Shown: positions 4,423 through 5,508 of the stretch, in pieces
Numbering within the stretch: the stretch's first letter is position 1
How the letters are laid out: every line of letters begins with the position of its first letter
Source: Oscillospiraceae bacterium
GTDB lineage: Bacteria > Bacillota > Clostridia > Oscillospirales > Oscillospiraceae
Length of the DNA stretch: 5,508 bases
NCBI GenBank assembly: GCA_017521875.1
Contig: JAFXBH010000094.1
Coordinates: 1 to 5,508 of the forward strand
Direction: 5' to 3'
Position numbers and translations under genes: made by a program
Notes under the pieces: model-generated
What the model was told of the DNA's origin: nothing
Database searches by the model: none
What the model saw: only the letters and a program-made list of their open reading frames with translations

Positions 4423-5508
4423 TTAACAATCGATAATCTCTTCAAATCGATTCAAGGCAAAGAAATACAGAACAGCAGATTTAACAGGCATCTGATAGAG
4501 CCTGGAAAGCGCATCCGCATAGGTTACAACCTGAGAACGATACTTTTGCACCGCATCGAATAGTGTTGCATCTGTAACTTCATCTGTCTTAAAATCAATC
4601 ACTGTGATGCCGTCTTCCTCTATAATTGCGCAGTCAACAACGCCTTGCAGTAAAATTTGTTCGTGTTCCGCATCCGAATAATACTTATCTGCATTATCCA
4701 AAATGGAGAACTTAAACTCTCGAAGAACATGATCACTGTTTTGCAGTTTTCGGCCAATGTTACTTTCAAAAAATGCAAGCAACTTACAGGGATCGATCAT
4801 ATCAGCCTGTTCTGATGAGATCAGCCGCTCATTGGTTATTCGCAAAATTTCATTCTCAATGTCACTTATGCTTGTGCAGGAAGAAAAACGAATATATTGC
4901 ATAACCGCATGGTATGCATTGCCATATTCTTTTCCCCTGACGCTGGATGCAGCACCAATTTTACGGAATCCCTGGCGTTTTACTTGATGTGTACCATCAA
5001 CAATTTCATCATCTAAAAAGCGACCCTTTAATTGCGTGGCCGTCATTTTTGAGGGAATGTGTGTGGCAGTTGTAAAGGGATAGCAGAATTCTAAATCCTT
5101 GTGGAATCTTCCCATCAAATCATCTGTATGCTTGATTTCATGTTGTTCCTCTAAAGACTCTGAATTCACATCAAAAGCACTTACAACTTCTATGTGCCAT
5201 GGGATTTCAGAAACAGAGGTACATCCGGGGTTTGCTCCTGCTAAATCAAATAATTTGCCAGCCTCGGTTCTTCTCAAAGCAGTTTGCAATACCCAATCAC
5301 CCATACAGTCCGCCTCTGATGTAAGCAATTCCCTGCTGCATGCATCCATACGCAATACAAGACCGGCTAATTTTTTGCCAAGGTTCTTCTTTCTCTGGGT
5401 CTCGCCGCTGTTCTCCAGAAAGCCAACGCCCAGAACACCGATGACGATAATGATAATGGCGATGACAGAAAGGGCCGAAAGGGATTCTTTCAGGATGATA
5501 ACGCACAG
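4423..5508 (-). CDS. addA: ATP-dependent helicase/nuclease AddA, C-terminal nuclease part (partial, abnormal 5' side)
   Basis: This is the C-terminus of AddA, the UvrD-like helicase/nuclease subunit of the AddAB complex that resects DNA double-strand ends for RecA. The frame is open from the window edge (361 codons); family members have about 1150-1250 residues. Counted from the TTG at 5355 (residue 1, 310 residues), AddA-like sequence includes SEADCMGDWVLQTALRRTEAG (13-33), PSKMTATQLKGR (101-112), and the RecB-type nuclease domain: the histidine motif GNAYHAVMQ (His149), Glu213 in REFKF, Asp241 in LQGVVDCAI, Asp254 and Lys256 in IDFKTD, and YRSQVVTYADAL (272-283). All catalytic residues seem present, so the nuclease domain looks intact. 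The 51 codons further upstream are odd: instead of helicase motif VI (YVALTRAKE type) they encode a hydrophobic run, SALSVIAIIIIVIGVLGVGF. A start at TTG 5355 or ATG 5349 is not credible for full-length AddA. The gene converges on the sporulation unit. Confidence 0.85.
   Translation of the reverse strand: MCVIILKESLSALSVIAIIIIVIGVLGVGFLENSGETQRKKNLGKKLAGLVLRMDACSRELLTSEADCMGDWVLQTALRRTEAGKLFDLAGANPGCTSVSEIPWHIEVVSAFDVNSESLEEQHEIKHTDDLMGRFHKDLEFCYPFTTATHIPSKMTATQLKGRFLDDEIVDGTHQVKRQGFRKIGAASSVRGKEYGNAYHAVMQYIRFSSCTSISDIENEILRITNERLISSEQADMIDPCKLLAFFESNIGRKLQNSDHVLREFKFSILDNADKYYSDAEHEQILLQGVVDCAIIEEDGITVIDFKTDEVTDATLFDAVQKYRSQVVTYADALSRLYQMPVKSAVLYFFALNRFEEIIDC
5389..5508 (-). other. In-frame hydrophobic segment fused to addA (possible junction)
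   Basis: In the addA frame, the bases upstream of about 5390 read ILKESLSALSVIAIIII, then VIGVLGVGFLENSGETQR: one strong membrane-spanning helix and then a charged stretch. AddA is a soluble protein and has no such helix. The region is also somewhat richer in GC than the adjoining addA part (32 of 60 bases in 5401-5460 against about 24 of 60 in 4801-4860). It could be the end of a different membrane-protein gene joined to addA by a deletion, or an assembly chimera at a contig end. The source protein is not recognised. Confidence 0.45.

Noticed and set aside
5297..5506. Minus-strand 69-codon frame at the right edge
   Set aside because: It overlaps clear AddA coding sequence in another frame, has an unnatural His/Arg/Tyr-rich composition and shows no recognisable motif.

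Overview
The window looks like a piece of the chromosome of an anaerobic, endospore-forming Firmicute, most likely class Clostridia (an uncultured Oscillospiraceae/Ruminococcaceae-type gut bacterium). This is inferred from forespore SpoVA genes, an IreB-family regulator, an AddA-type (not RecB-type) recombination nuclease, strong AGGAGG ribosome binding sites, moderate GC content and compact intergenic regions with hairpin-plus-T terminators. Both ends cut through genes.

Layout. Bases 1-2067 (+) hold most of pheT, the phenylalanyl-tRNA synthetase beta chain, missing its N-terminus. A near-consensus sigma-A promoter at 2090-2118 starts a short unit: an IreB-family regulatory phosphoprotein gene (2150-2407), a strong intercistronic hairpin terminator (2413-2454), then a 93-residue protein of unknown function (2467-2748) that can only be reached by read-through, closed by a second terminator (2761-2790). 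A sporulation unit follows: a sigma-G/F-like promoter (2792-2820), spoVAD (2842-3852), spoVAE (3854-4210, tightly coupled), and a 38-codon gene (4267-4383) for a peptide that is 84% Asn+Gln and has a strong ribosome binding site and its own sigma-G-like promoter. A 12-bp hairpin (4391-4418) closes this unit and can also serve the convergent gene. On the minus strand, 5508-4423 encodes the C-terminal nuclease part of AddA.

How the genes work together. SpoVAD and SpoVAE belong to the inner-membrane channel that moves dipicolinic acid into and out of spores. spoVAC, which usually precedes spoVAD, is absent, and the promoter sits directly before spoVAD. The Asn/Gln-rich peptide shares the unit's strand, promoter type and terminator, so it may be a forespore product; this is the best candidate here for something undescribed. 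pheT, ireB and the 93-aa gene are vegetative. At the right edge the AddA frame continues without a stop into a hydrophobic segment where conserved helicase motif VI should lie. That points to a rearrangement or an assembly junction.
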